Of a stretch of 64,000 bases of DNA, positions 56,815 through 64,000 are shown in pieces. The translations under genes and the position numbers were made by a program. How positions within the stretch are numbered: position 1 is the first letter of the stretch; each line of letters starts with the position of its first letter. The DNA comes from Acidimicrobiales bacterium (GTDB lineage: Bacteria; Actinomycetota; Acidimicrobiia; Acidimicrobiales; UBA8190), in contig DATKSK010000030.1 of NCBI GenBank assembly GCA_035531755.1, forward strand, positions 117,101 to 181,100, written 5' to 3'. The notes beneath the pieces are model-generated. The model was not told the DNA's origin and did no database searches. It saw only the letters and a list, made by a program, of their open reading frames with translations.

Positions 56815-57982
56815 CCCAGCTGGTCCGACGCTGCCGCGCCACTACCTCGACCACGCCTCGACCTCGCCGCCGCGCCCCGAGGTGGTGGCGGCGGTCATGC
56901 GCTGGCTCGAATCCTCCGGCGGGCTCGTCGGCGACCCCGGCCGCGTCCACAGCGAAGGGCGCGCCGTGCGCGCCGCGGTGGAGGCGGCACGCGAGCAGGT
57001 GGCGGCGCTGCTCGGCACCCGCCCGCGCCAGGTCGTCTTCACGTCCGGGGGCACCGAGGCGGTGAACGCAGCGGTGTGGGGCGCCACCCGGGCCCGACCG
57101 GGGCGCCCGACGGTGCTGGCCGACGTGGAGCACTCCAGCGTGCGCGAGGCTTCGGCCCGGGCCGGGCCCGTCGTGGCGGTGGCCGTCGACGGCACGGGAC
57201 GCATTCACCCGGCCGTCGTCGAGGAGGCGCTCGACCGGGCGCGGCGCGACGGTCCTGGTGCCGCGCTCGCCCACTGCCAGGCCGCCAATCACGAGGTCGC
57301 CACCACCCAGCCCGTCGCCGAGGTCGTGGAGGTCTGCCGCCGGCACGACGTGGTCGTCCACGTCGACGCTTGCGCGGCGGCCGGGCACGTGCCCCTGGCC
57401 CTCGATGACCTCGGCGCCGACCTGGTGTCGGTGAGCGCGCACAAGCTCGGGGGGCCGCCGGGGATCGGCGCCCTGGTGGTCCGGCGCGGCACGCGCGTCG
57501 ACCCCCTGCTCGTGGGCGGGGAGCAGGAACGCGCCCGACGCGGCGGCCTCGAGAACGTGCCGGGGATCCTCGGCTTCGGGGCCGCCGCCGAGGTCCTGGC
57601 CGACCCCGGCCGGTTCGGCCGCGAGGCCGCGGACGCCCGACGCCGCACGGCGAGGATCCTGCAGGTGGCGAGGTCCGTCGACGACGTCACGGTGCTCGGC
57701 GACCCCGACGACCGGGTGCCGCACGTCGTGTGCATCGCCGTCGGCGGCGTCGAGGCCGAGCCCGTCCTCCTCGCGCTCGACCAGGCCGGCATCGCCGCGC
57801 ACTCGGGCTCGTCGTGCTCGTCCGAGTCGTTGGCGCCCTCCCCGGTCCTCGAGGCCATGGGGGCCGACGCCGAGCGCTCGCTGCGACTGTCGGTCGGTTG
57901 GTCGACGACCGACGCGGACGTCGACGCGTTCGCCGCCGCGTTCCCACGCGTCGTCGACCAGCTGCGCGCCCTACGGTCCTGA
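56783..57982 (+). CDS. Cysteine desulfurase (NifS/IscS type)
   Basis: A PLP enzyme that takes sulfur from cysteine for Fe-S clusters or tRNA thiolation. Evidence: HYLDHASTSPPRPEVVAAVM at the start, VVFTSGGTEAVNAAVWGATR, ADVEHSSVREAS, VHVDACAAAGHVPL, the PLP Lys221 in VSVSAHKLGGPPGIGALVVR and active Cys345 in AHSGSSCSSESLAPSP. No ATG fits: family homology begins near CTG 56831, while GTG 56783 overlaps the SufR-like gene by 32 bp and adds 16 atypical residues. Either may be used. It is co-directional with the regulator. Confidence 0.9.
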   Translation: MATTPAPRWSDPAGPTLPRHYLDHASTSPPRPEVVAAVMRWLESSGGLVGDPGRVHSEGRAVRAAVEAAREQVAALLGTRPRQVVFTSGGTEAVNAAVWGATRARPGRPTVLADVEHSSVREASARAGPVVAVAVDGTGRIHPAVVEEALDRARRDGPGAALAHCQAANHEVATTQPVAEVVEVCRRHDVVVHVDACAAAGHVPLALDDLGADLVSVSAHKLGGPPGIGALVVRRGTRVDPLLVGGEQERARRGGLENVPGILGFGAAAEVLADPGRFGREAADARRRTARILQVARSVDDVTVLGDPDDRVPHVVCIAVGGVEAEPVLLALDQAGIAAHSGSSCSSESLAPSPVLEAMGADAERSLRLSVGWSTTDADVDAFAAAFPRVVDQLRALRS

Positions 57983-58059
57983 CGCGCCCTGCGTACGGCG
58001 GTCGGCGGTCGACCGCCGGCCCGAGGCGGATCGCCCAGGACCTCCCGTGTTCGCGGTGC

Positions 58060-58557
58060 TCAGCCCACGACCGTGCCGTACATGTCGTTGAGCGGGTACG
58101 AGAGCAGTTCGAGCCTCTCGCCGTCGGGCCCGGGAAAGTAGACCGAGGACCCGACGATGTGCGTCTCGATCCCGGATGCTTCGAGCTTGGCCACGAGCCG
58201 GTCCCACTGCTCGGGGGTCACCGAGATGGCGATGTGGTGCAGGCCCCCGAACACCTCGCGGTACTCCCCCACGTCCAGGCCGGGAAAGTCGAAGTACGCC
58301 AGATAGTTCCCGTGGCCGACGTCGAAGAAGAAGTGCGTGGACCCCCGGTAGTCGCGGTTCTCGAACAGCTCGACCAGAGGAAACTCCAGGAGATCCTGGT
58401 AGAAGGTGATGGTCCGCTCGACGTCGCTACAGAGCAGGGCGAAGTGGTGCAGACCCCTGGCTGCTGAGGCTGGTCGTTCGCCCCGGGGCCGGAGGTGGCG
58501 GGCCTTCAAGGCCTCCCACTCCTCGCCTCGGTCGATGTCGCTCCCGTGCTCGGTCAT
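58060..58557 (-). CDS. VOC-family (glyoxalase/dioxygenase-like) protein
   Basis: A 165-residue vicinal-oxygen-chelate protein. GLHHFALLCSDVERTITFYQ starts the first beta-alpha-beta-beta-beta unit (metal His), GLHHIAISVTPEQWDRLVAK starts the second, and SSVYFPGPDGERLELLSYPL gives the final Glu ligand. Members include glyoxalases, extradiol dioxygenases and fosfomycin-resistance-like proteins; the sequence does not specify which. ATG 58557 is chosen from the domain boundary; a TACAGT hexamer lies about 20 bases upstream. Confidence 0.88.
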   Translation of the reverse strand: MTEHGSDIDRGEEWEALKARHLRPRGERPASAARGLHHFALLCSDVERTITFYQDLLEFPLVELFENRDYRGSTHFFFDVGHGNYLAYFDFPGLDVGEYREVFGGLHHIAISVTPEQWDRLVAKLEASGIETHIVGSSVYFPGPDGERLELLSYPLNDMYGTVVG

Positions 58558-58968
58558 CGGCTCGCCTGCATTCCCCGGACTGTACTCAGTGGGACGGCCG
58601 TGAGGTCGAGCGGGCACCGGCGATGCACGACCTCGTTGGATGCTGCCACCCCGCCGACCCCGCGCAGGTCGGTGCCGACTCGCTCGGGGGCGGGTGACGA
58701 TCAACGGCACTGCGATCCTGCGCATCCGGGTCGGGCAGATCGTCGAGCACCGGAGTGGTCCGCACTGCCCGAAGGGTCACGGCCTGATCGCCTGAGCCCG
58801 ACCGTGGGTCACCAGCCTGCGGATGCCGAGGGGTTGCCGACCACGAGCCACGTGGCCTCGAGGGTGGGGCGTGACCGAAGGAGAACGACGTGCCGGGCCA
58901 CAGACGCCCGGGCGCCTGAGAGGTTCTCTCACTGCGCCCGGGCGCTGCGGCCAGGTGCCTGCGTGCCG
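58558..58968. other. Intergenic region with terminator
   Basis: A 411-bp interval upstream of the VOC gene and downstream of the beta-helix gene. I see the VOC promoter region near 58580 and a strong hairpin at 58905-58944; no gene is convincing. Confidence 0.6.
58905..58944 (-). terminator. Long hairpin terminator downstream of beta-helix gene
   Basis: An 11-bp perfect outer stem (58905-58915 with 58934-58944) and a 6-bp inner stem (58917-58922 with 58926-58931, loop GTT) lie 24 bases after the stop codon. No U-tract is present. Confidence 0.65.
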
Positions 58969-60999
58969 TCAAGCGGCCGTGGTCACTCCCACCGCCCCGC
59001 CACCCGACACGGGCTGGTTGAGCTTGGTCCCGCCGAGCGACCCGAAGAACGGGCTGGGCGACGAGGCCGAGAAGCTGAACACGCCGCCGTCGGTGGCGAA
59101 GAGCCAGTAGCCGCTGTCACCGGGCATCGCCGCCATGCCCACCACCGGGGCGTTCAGCTTCTTGCCGCCCATCGACCCGTAGAAGTGCTGGGCGGCATCG
59201 CCGAAGGCGAACACGCCGCCGTCGGATCCCACCAGCCAGTAGCCCTTGCCCGTCGACGTCGGGACCATGCCCACGATGTTCTTGACGTGGATGCCCAGCC
59301 CCGGCAGCGAGTTGTAGGACTTGGCGTCGCCGAAGGCGAACACGCCGCCGTCGGATCCCACCAGCCAGTAGCCGAGGCCGGTCGACGTCGGGGTGATGCC
59401 CACGATGTTGTTGACCTGGATGCCCAGCCCCGGCAGCGAGTTGTGGGACTTGGCGTCGCCGAAGGCGAACACACCGCCGTCGGCTCCCACCAGCCAGTAG
59501 CCCTTGCCCTGGGTGACCGGCTGCTCCGGCGGGACGGCTGGTGCGTAGGGAGTGCCGGCCATGGCCACCATCGGGGTGTTGAGGGCCTTTCCGCCCATCG
59601 AGCCCACGAAGGGGGCGTCGCCCAAGGCGAACACCCCACCGTCGGAACCCACCATCCAGTAGCCGCCCTGGTCGGCGGTGGGCACCATGCCGGCGATGTT
59701 GTTGAGGTGGACGCCCAAGCCCGGCAGCGAGTTGTAGAAGCCGGCCGTCCCGTAGTTGAAGACGCCTCCGTCCTTTGCGGTCATCCAGTAGCCGGTGCCC
59801 GCGTCGGGCACGAAGAAGACGGCTTGGCCCCCGGGGGTCACCGTGATCGTGTTCTGAGCCGTGGTGGCGTTGGTGTCGGGGGCACCGGCGACCCACACCC
59901 CGTAGAACTCGTTGGTGACGGTGTTGCCGCTGACCACTGTGGCGGTCAGCTTCGGCCCGGCCGGCGGCGGGACCGCCGTGGCGGCGACGATGATGCCGGC
60001 CGGCTGCGGAGGCCCGTCGGTGGCCAGCCAGTCGTTGCCGGAGATGGTGTTGCCGAGGACCTTGACGCCCGTCACCAGGTCGGCGGCGAGGGGTCCGGCC
60101 GCCGGGGCGTTGGAGTGGACGACGACGCCCGGGATTCCCGAGCCGGTGACACTGTTGCCCTGCACGGTCACGTTGGCGACGTTGCCACCCGGGGCGTCCG
60201 CCGCCACCACGATGCCGCCGATGACCGGGCCGTGCGGGCCGAACTGGCCCGGCGAGCCCGTGAGGGTGTTCGCGGTCCCGGCCGAGGCGCCGCCGACGGT
60301 GATGTTGCTCACTCCGCTCGGGTTGTACGAAGCCACCACGATGCCGCAGCCGCCGTAGTTGCCCGAGACGGTGTTGTTCGTCACGACGTCGTTGGTGGCG
60401 GGGCTGTTCGTCCCGGGGTTCGGCGCACCGGGATCGATGCCGGGCGAGGCCGCGTCGTCGGCGATGCCGATGCCGCCGTCGGCGAGATTGCCGGTGACGG
60501 TGTTGCCGGTGATCGTCGAGTTGCTGGTCCCGGCCAGCTCGATGCCTTTGTTCTCGGCGATCCCGCTCGTGGGCGCGACCCCGTTACCCGTTACGGTCGA
60601 GTTCTGGATGGTGAGGCCGGTGGTGTCCACGGCCAGGATGCCGTGGTCGTTCGCGCCCGACACCGTAATGGTGTCGATGTTCACGTTCGTGGCAGCGGAC
60701 CCGACGAAGATCCCCACGTCGCAGCCGGTGGCATCGACATTCGCGGTGATGTGCTGCGAGGCGGTGGCCACGAGCGCCGCGCTCAGGCCGGTGCCACCCG
60801 CGTTGGCCGTGCAGACCGCAGCGTCAGCGACCCCGGGTGAGGCGGTCAGGGCCACGCCCACGAGCAACGGGAGGCCGAGCGCCATGGCCAGTGTCCCGAC
60901 GAGCCTCGACGCCCGTCCGGGCGAACGGCGCGGCACGGCGGCCAGTCGGCGTCCGGTGACGACACTCAAGATGCCTCGGCGCGATCGTTTCTCGTTCAT
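58969..60999 (-). CDS. Secreted beta-helix protein with six C-terminal GYWLVxSDGGVF repeats
   Basis: A 676-residue exported protein. A long basic N-terminus leads to a signal peptide (MALGLPLLVGVALTASPGVA). Residues about 65-390 form a right-handed parallel beta-helix of Asn/Thr/Val-rich rungs (GLTIQNSTVTGNG, NSTITGNTVTGNLADGGIGI, NVANVTVQGNSVTGSGIPG). Residues about 395-676 hold six repeats around GYWLVGSDGGVFAFGDAKS, the same module and copy number as the GH43-like protein. No polysaccharide-lyase residues are evident, so adhesion or glycan binding is as likely as catalysis. GGAGGAT seven bases before ATG 60999 sets the start. Confidence 0.85.
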   Translation of the reverse strand: MNEKRSRRGILSVVTGRRLAAVPRRSPGRASRLVGTLAMALGLPLLVGVALTASPGVADAAVCTANAGGTGLSAALVATASQHITANVDATGCDVGIFVGSAATNVNIDTITVSGANDHGILAVDTTGLTIQNSTVTGNGVAPTSGIAENKGIELAGTSNSTITGNTVTGNLADGGIGIADDAASPGIDPGAPNPGTNSPATNDVVTNNTVSGNYGGCGIVVASYNPSGVSNITVGGASAGTANTLTGSPGQFGPHGPVIGGIVVAADAPGGNVANVTVQGNSVTGSGIPGVVVHSNAPAAGPLAADLVTGVKVLGNTISGNDWLATDGPPQPAGIIVAATAVPPPAGPKLTATVVSGNTVTNEFYGVWVAGAPDTNATTAQNTITVTPGGQAVFFVPDAGTGYWMTAKDGGVFNYGTAGFYNSLPGLGVHLNNIAGMVPTADQGGYWMVGSDGGVFALGDAPFVGSMGGKALNTPMVAMAGTPYAPAVPPEQPVTQGKGYWLVGADGGVFAFGDAKSHNSLPGLGIQVNNIVGITPTSTGLGYWLVGSDGGVFAFGDAKSYNSLPGLGIHVKNIVGMVPTSTGKGYWLVGSDGGVFAFGDAAQHFYGSMGGKKLNAPVVGMAAMPGDSGYWLFATDGGVFSFSASSPSPFFGSLGGTKLNQPVSGGGAVGVTTAA
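59010..59820 (-). repeat. Six-copy protein-repeat module in beta-helix protein
   Basis: Six DGGVF-centred repeats are encoded. Three share almost identical DNA over the segment coding SDGGVFAFGDAKS (near 59210, 59340 and 59465). Copies alternate between a SLPGLG and a SMGGK continuation. Confidence 0.8.
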
Positions 61000-61268
61000 A
61001 CCACTCATCCTCCGCTTCGCTCTCACCACGTCGAGCCGATGTCATTGGGCGTCGGGGTGCAGCCCGCTTTCGCGGTGGCATTCTCCCGAGCCGTCGGCCG
61101 GCTGGTCACTGTAGCGGCACCCTAGGACTCCTCGCGCCCCACGCGTTAGGGCCATTTGACCCTTGTGCTCCACGTCCGGCCCGGCGAGCAAACCTGATCT
61201 CGCTCGACGTGCTGAAGGCGACCCGTAGAGCGGTCATACGAGGGGCGCTCGACGAGGTGAGGTCGGCA

Positions 61269-61300
61269 TGGAGTTCAACAGGCGTGGAGTTCAACAGGCG
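61269..61300. repeat. 16-bp tandem duplication at 3' end of lipoprotein gene
   Basis: Two identical 16-bp units (61269-61284, 61285-61300); the second contains the stop codon of the minus-strand lipoprotein gene, so the stop region has been copied downstream. Confidence 0.85.
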
Positions 61301-62097
61301 TTGAGCTGAACGGTCCAGCCCTGGGCCTGCGTGTATCGGGCGGCGAACAGGAGTCCCCCGATGTCGCCGTCCCACGCGCCGCTTCCCGGAGCCAGTGGTG
61401 CGACGTGGTGCCAGGTGATCGGCAGAAGGGCGATGAACCGGGAACCGCCGCACTCTCCACATCCCGAGTTGGCCTCGAGAATGTGACGCAGCCATATGGC
61501 GAGATCGGCGGCAGCCTGCGAGCCGGGGTCGACGGGGGCGACGGGTTGTGCGTGGGACGCGGCTATGCGAGCGGCGGCCATGTCGGCCGAGAAGGAGCCG
61601 GCTGCCGTGCTCCCGCTGCCCAGGCAGGTCAGCAGGTAGTCGGCGGCGGACAGGGAGCCGGGCATGGGATTGGCTCGGGGGATCGTCGTTCCCGGCCGGG
61701 CCTCGACGAAACCACGGAAGGCGTAGTAGCGCGACACCAGGTCGCTCTGGACTGTCAGCACGGGCAGCAACACGTCCGGCGGGAGCCCGGCGGGGATGTC
61801 CTGCGCCGTCGGGGTCGGGTCGGCGGCGGCGATGGCGTCGAGCGTCGACTGGCTGATCGTGATCTCGGTCGTCCCGATAGCCCTGTTGGCATCGGTCGCC
61901 GCGGCCTTCAGCTTCTGGTCGATGTCGGTTGCGGCGGTGAAGAACGCGGTGAGATCGTCCAGTGCACTCGGCGGTCGGGTGGTAGATGTCGTACTCGCCG
62001 AAGTCGAGCCGGTGCGACTCGGACTCGTTGTAGACGTGCTCGTGCACGAAGCACCGACGAGGACCGCCAGCACCATCGCCACGACTGCTCTGCGCAC
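61291..62097 (-). CDS. Lipoprotein of unknown function
   Basis: A 268-residue exported protein. AVVAMVLAVLVGASCTSTST is a lipoprotein signal with lipobox Cys, followed by a Ser/Thr linker. The mature part is mostly helical (LDDLTAFFTAATDIDQKLKA; VLTVQSDLVSRYYAFRGFVE) and ends with a Cys-rich segment (NSGCGECGGSRFIALLPITW) and a terminal Cys. I do not recognise the family. GTG 62097 with GGAAGAAGG upstream fits the signal peptide; the longer frame is not coding-like. The last codons are part of a 16-bp duplication. Confidence 0.75.
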   Translation of the reverse strand: MRRAVVAMVLAVLVGASCTSTSTTSPSRTGSTSASTTSTTRPPSALDDLTAFFTAATDIDQKLKAAATDANRAIGTTEITISQSTLDAIAAADPTPTAQDIPAGLPPDVLLPVLTVQSDLVSRYYAFRGFVEARPGTTIPRANPMPGSLSAADYLLTCLGSGSTAAGSFSADMAAARIAASHAQPVAPVDPGSQAAADLAIWLRHILEANSGCGECGGSRFIALLPITWHHVAPLAPGSGAWDGDIGGLLFAARYTQAQGWTVQLNAC

Positions 62098-62369
62098 CGC
62101 GAACCTTCTTCCGCCGCAGGACCCATCGTCTGTCAGGCGCGCCTCTGACGGCAGGGCCGGAAGTCCCGCCGAGGCTCGGGCCACCCACGATCGGTGCCCG
62201 ATTCCCGACGTGTGGTAGTGGGACAGCCAGCACGATGCCGGTTCCGATGAAGCGTGAGACGCCCGTCGACCACCGTCTCCGGGTCGCTCCCGAGCCCCGA
62301 ACCAGGACGTTCGACCCTGGCACGCCCAACAGGGCCGGCGAACACTGGAAGTGGAGCGGAAGGTGGACC

Positions 62370-62732
62370 ATGAGAACAATCGAGCAGGGACGCCAGCCTG
62401 TCGAGGCTCCTCGTAAGCCGACGAGCTCTCTGGCTCGTGCGTGGGCCGCGATTGCGCTGATACCGGTGTTCTTCGTGGTCGCCATGGCCGCGGGTGAGGG
62501 CACGATCTCCGGGCTCGGCTATCCGGTCGGCGGTGACTATCCGTGGTGGGTGAGCCTGCTTTCCGACCTCGCTGCCGTCGCGGTGGTCCTGGTCCCTTGC
62601 GTTGCAGCGGTGATCTTCGGCGCCGAGGCCAAGCGGGCCGGGGCCCGGCGGGCGCTGATCCCCGTCGTCATCGGGGCAGTTGCGGGGGCGGCATGGCTGG
62701 TTCTCACCATCGTCTCGGAAATCGGCCCGTGA
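62370..62732 (+). CDS. Small membrane protein with three predicted helices
   Basis: A 120-residue protein of unknown function. Three membrane segments are visible: AAIALIPVFFVVAMAAGEG, LLSDLAAVAVVLVPCVAAVI and ALIPVVIGAVAGAAWLVLTI. A cytoplasmic N-terminus of about 28 residues is polar. GGAAGGTGG before ATG 62370 fixes the start within a longer frame. It is divergent from the lipoprotein gene with about 270 bp between starts. Confidence 0.75.
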   Translation: MRTIEQGRQPVEAPRKPTSSLARAWAAIALIPVFFVVAMAAGEGTISGLGYPVGGDYPWWVSLLSDLAAVAVVLVPCVAAVIFGAEAKRAGARRALIPVVIGAVAGAAWLVLTIVSEIGP

Positions 62733-63349
62733 GTTCGCAACGGGTGTGCAGTCCTATCTGAGCGCTCGATGCGAGCGGTCCGGCCCTCCATCCGTTGCGG
62801 GCCCGCGGGTCTGGCCGATGTCCCGAACGAGTCCCTGTCTACGCCTCAGGGCACGCTTCAGGGCACGCAACACGGTCGTCGAAGTCGGGTGCGTATGGCC
62901 CCAGGCGGTGGACCTGACGACGCCACCTCCACCATCGCGCGGGATGGGCAATCCGACGGACGTCAAAGGTACGAGGGCCGATCCAGACTCGGGGGATCCC
63001 GAGAACACGGGTTTGGTAGTCCGCACGGCGCAAGCCGCCCGGGAGCTGGGGTATCCCGAGTACCCGCTTCGACTCCTCTCCCTCATGAACCACGTCGTCT
63101 TCTTCCTGAGCCCCGACGCCTCTGGTCGGGCGCGGCCCACTGGCCGCATGGCTGCATCGGGCGTCCTGGACAATCCTACGTTGGCCCCTCGTGCATCGAT
63201 TTGGACGGGCTATCACTGCAGCTGGTGATGGCCGGGTTGTCTGCTCCCGGGCCGGGCTGCCCTGTTCGGAGGGACACCCCGGCGATGTCCCCCGGTTTGT
63301 GGCGACACGACAGGTCGAGGCTCCCTCCCTCGCATTAGCGTCGACCGCC
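62733..63349. other. Gene-poor region before CPBP protease gene
   Basis: This 617-bp stretch has overlapping open frames on both strands, but none shows the third-position G/C bias of neighbouring genes or a family motif, and its base composition is slightly less GC-rich. It ends with the promoter-like TAGCGT at 63336. It may be decayed coding DNA. Confidence 0.55.
63336..63341 (+). promoter_or_regulatory. -10 element (TAGCGT) for CPBP gene, probable leaderless start
   Basis: TAGCGT ends eight bases before GTG 63350; no ribosome binding site is present. Confidence 0.45.
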
Positions 63350-64000
63350 GTGGGTGACGGAATGGCCTATAGCGAAGAATCCGAGCGCGGTACGAGCCGC
63401 GAGACGCTCGATGCCCCTGACACGCGGCTGGATTCGTCGGCTTCGCCACCATCGCAGGTGGTGAGCCGCAGGGCCCTGGTGGCGGAGGTCTGGATCGTCC
63501 TGGCACTGTCTCTCGGCGCGTCTGCCGCCTACGCCGTGCTCGATCTGCTCCACTCACTGACGATCGGCATCCCACTGCGTTCACAGCGTGCCGTAATCAA
63601 CGCACCGGCCGTGGCCAACAGCTCACTGCTGAACCTCGCCTACCAGGTGGTGGGCATCCTCGTCGCCCTTGTGCCGGTGGCGCTTGTCGTGTACCTGCTC
63701 GCCCGATCGGGCGAGCAGGTCTCGAACATCGGCATCGACACGGCCCGAGTGGGAAGAGAGGTGCTGTGGGGATCGGCTCTGGCCGCGGGGGTCGGCGGCG
63801 TGGGGCTCGCGCTGTACATCGGCGCATATCACGCTGGCTTGAACGTGCGTGTCGTGCCGACCAGTCTGCCGGCGGTGTGGTGGCGCATCCCCGTTCTCGT
63901 CCTCGTCGCCGTGGAGAACGGGGTGCTGGAGGAAGTGGTCGTGTGCGGCTTCCTGCTCCACCGGCTGCGCCAACTGCACTGGGGAGACGACCGCTCGCTG
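63350..64000 (+). CDS. CPBP-family intramembrane metalloprotease-like protein, C-terminus cut by window
   Basis: The first 217 residues of a polytopic protein; the frame is open to the window end. After a polar N-terminus of about 45 residues come membrane segments (IVLALSLGASAAYAVLDLL; VVGILVALVPVALVVYLLA; WGSALAAGVGGVGLALYIGA; PVLVLVAVENGVLEEVVVCG). The last contains the CPBP motif, but where most members have EExxxR this reads EEVVVC, followed by GFLLHRLRQL, as in an actinobacterial branch that I recall has EEVVVxGYL. Peptidase activity is therefore uncertain. GTG 63350 lies eight bases after TAGCGT; ATG 63362 is an alternative. Confidence 0.85.
   Translation, partial: MGDGMAYSEESERGTSRETLDAPDTRLDSSASPPSQVVSRRALVAEVWIVLALSLGASAAYAVLDLLHSLTIGIPLRSQRAVINAPAVANSSLLNLAYQVVGILVALVPVALVVYLLARSGEQVSNIGIDTARVGREVLWGSALAAGVGGVGLALYIGAYHAGLNVRVVPTSLPAVWWRIPVLVLVAVENGVLEEVVVCGFLLHRLRQLHWGDDRSL

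Noticed and set aside
62680..63338. Overlapping open frames of 180-190 codons before the CPBP gene
   Set aside because: Three frames are open at once, codon bias is weak, and no start with a ribosome site or promoter hexamer was found.

Overview
The window is 64 kb of very GC-rich, densely packed bacterial DNA with strong G/C preference at third codon positions. The gene set is actinobacterial: a WhiB-type Fe-S regulator, a SigE-family ECF sigma factor, F420-type oxidoreductases (an LLM-class enzyme and an FrhB-like protein), a histidine phosphatase-DUF3090-SCO1664 module, DUF3107, an adjacent pair of Get3/ArsA-like ATPases, and a PdtaS-like histidine kinase. Secreted proteins with the repeat GYWLVxSDGGVFxFGDA point to the class Acidimicrobiia (an inference from protein style; no rRNA or other marker gene is present). 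I saw no tRNA, rRNA, CRISPR array, insertion sequence, phage or plasmid gene, so this looks like chromosomal core plus moderately variable DNA.

Layout. 1-4.8 kb, minus strand: start of an FtsX-type permease, a one-pass membrane protein coupled to an acyltransferase, a hotdog thioesterase, a START-like protein and a nitroreductase. 4.8-6.5 kb: divergent L,D-transpeptidase and M15 peptidase (cell wall). 6.6-9.5 kb: SDR, LLM and MDR oxidoreductases in one direction. 9.5-16.4 kb: a dimeric-barrel protein, a beta-propeller lipoprotein, aconitase, and a GH43-like secreted enzyme with six C-terminal repeats. 16.4-23.2 kb, minus: PAS-GGDEF protein, EthD protein, glutamine amidotransferase, PIG-L deacetylase, secernin-like peptidase, DEAD-box helicase. 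23.4-30.5 kb: thiC behind a TPP riboswitch, a Bcp peroxiredoxin, and two head-to-head pairs (Fpg-like glycosylase/FrhB-like protein and family 5 uracil-DNA glycosylase/histidine phosphatase), the second leading into DUF3090 and SCO1664. 30.5-37 kb, minus: MBOAT-SGNH-SixA, etfB-etfA and a glycerophosphodiesterase. 37-49.3 kb: regulation (whiB, a hybrid kinase and OmpR-type regulator, a methyltransferase-PHP-kinase-sigma-anti-sigma operon, a PAS-GGDEF protein). 49.4-58.6 kb: SnoaL protein, Get3-like pair with DUF3107, dGTPase, and an Fe-S group (mrp, sufR-like regulator, cysteine desulfurase). 58.9-64 kb: a secreted beta-helix protein with the same six-copy repeat, a lipoprotein, a small membrane protein and a CPBP protease cut by the window edge.

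Regulation. Many genes have no Shine-Dalgarno sequence but carry a TAnnnT hexamer 6-8 bases before the start codon, as expected for leaderless transcripts. At two divergent gene pairs one 10-bp element holds both -10 boxes, overlapping in a shared TA. A GTGA-N6-TCAC palindrome precedes whiB. Short tandem repeats with unit lengths divisible by three occur throughout, in coding and intergenic DNA.
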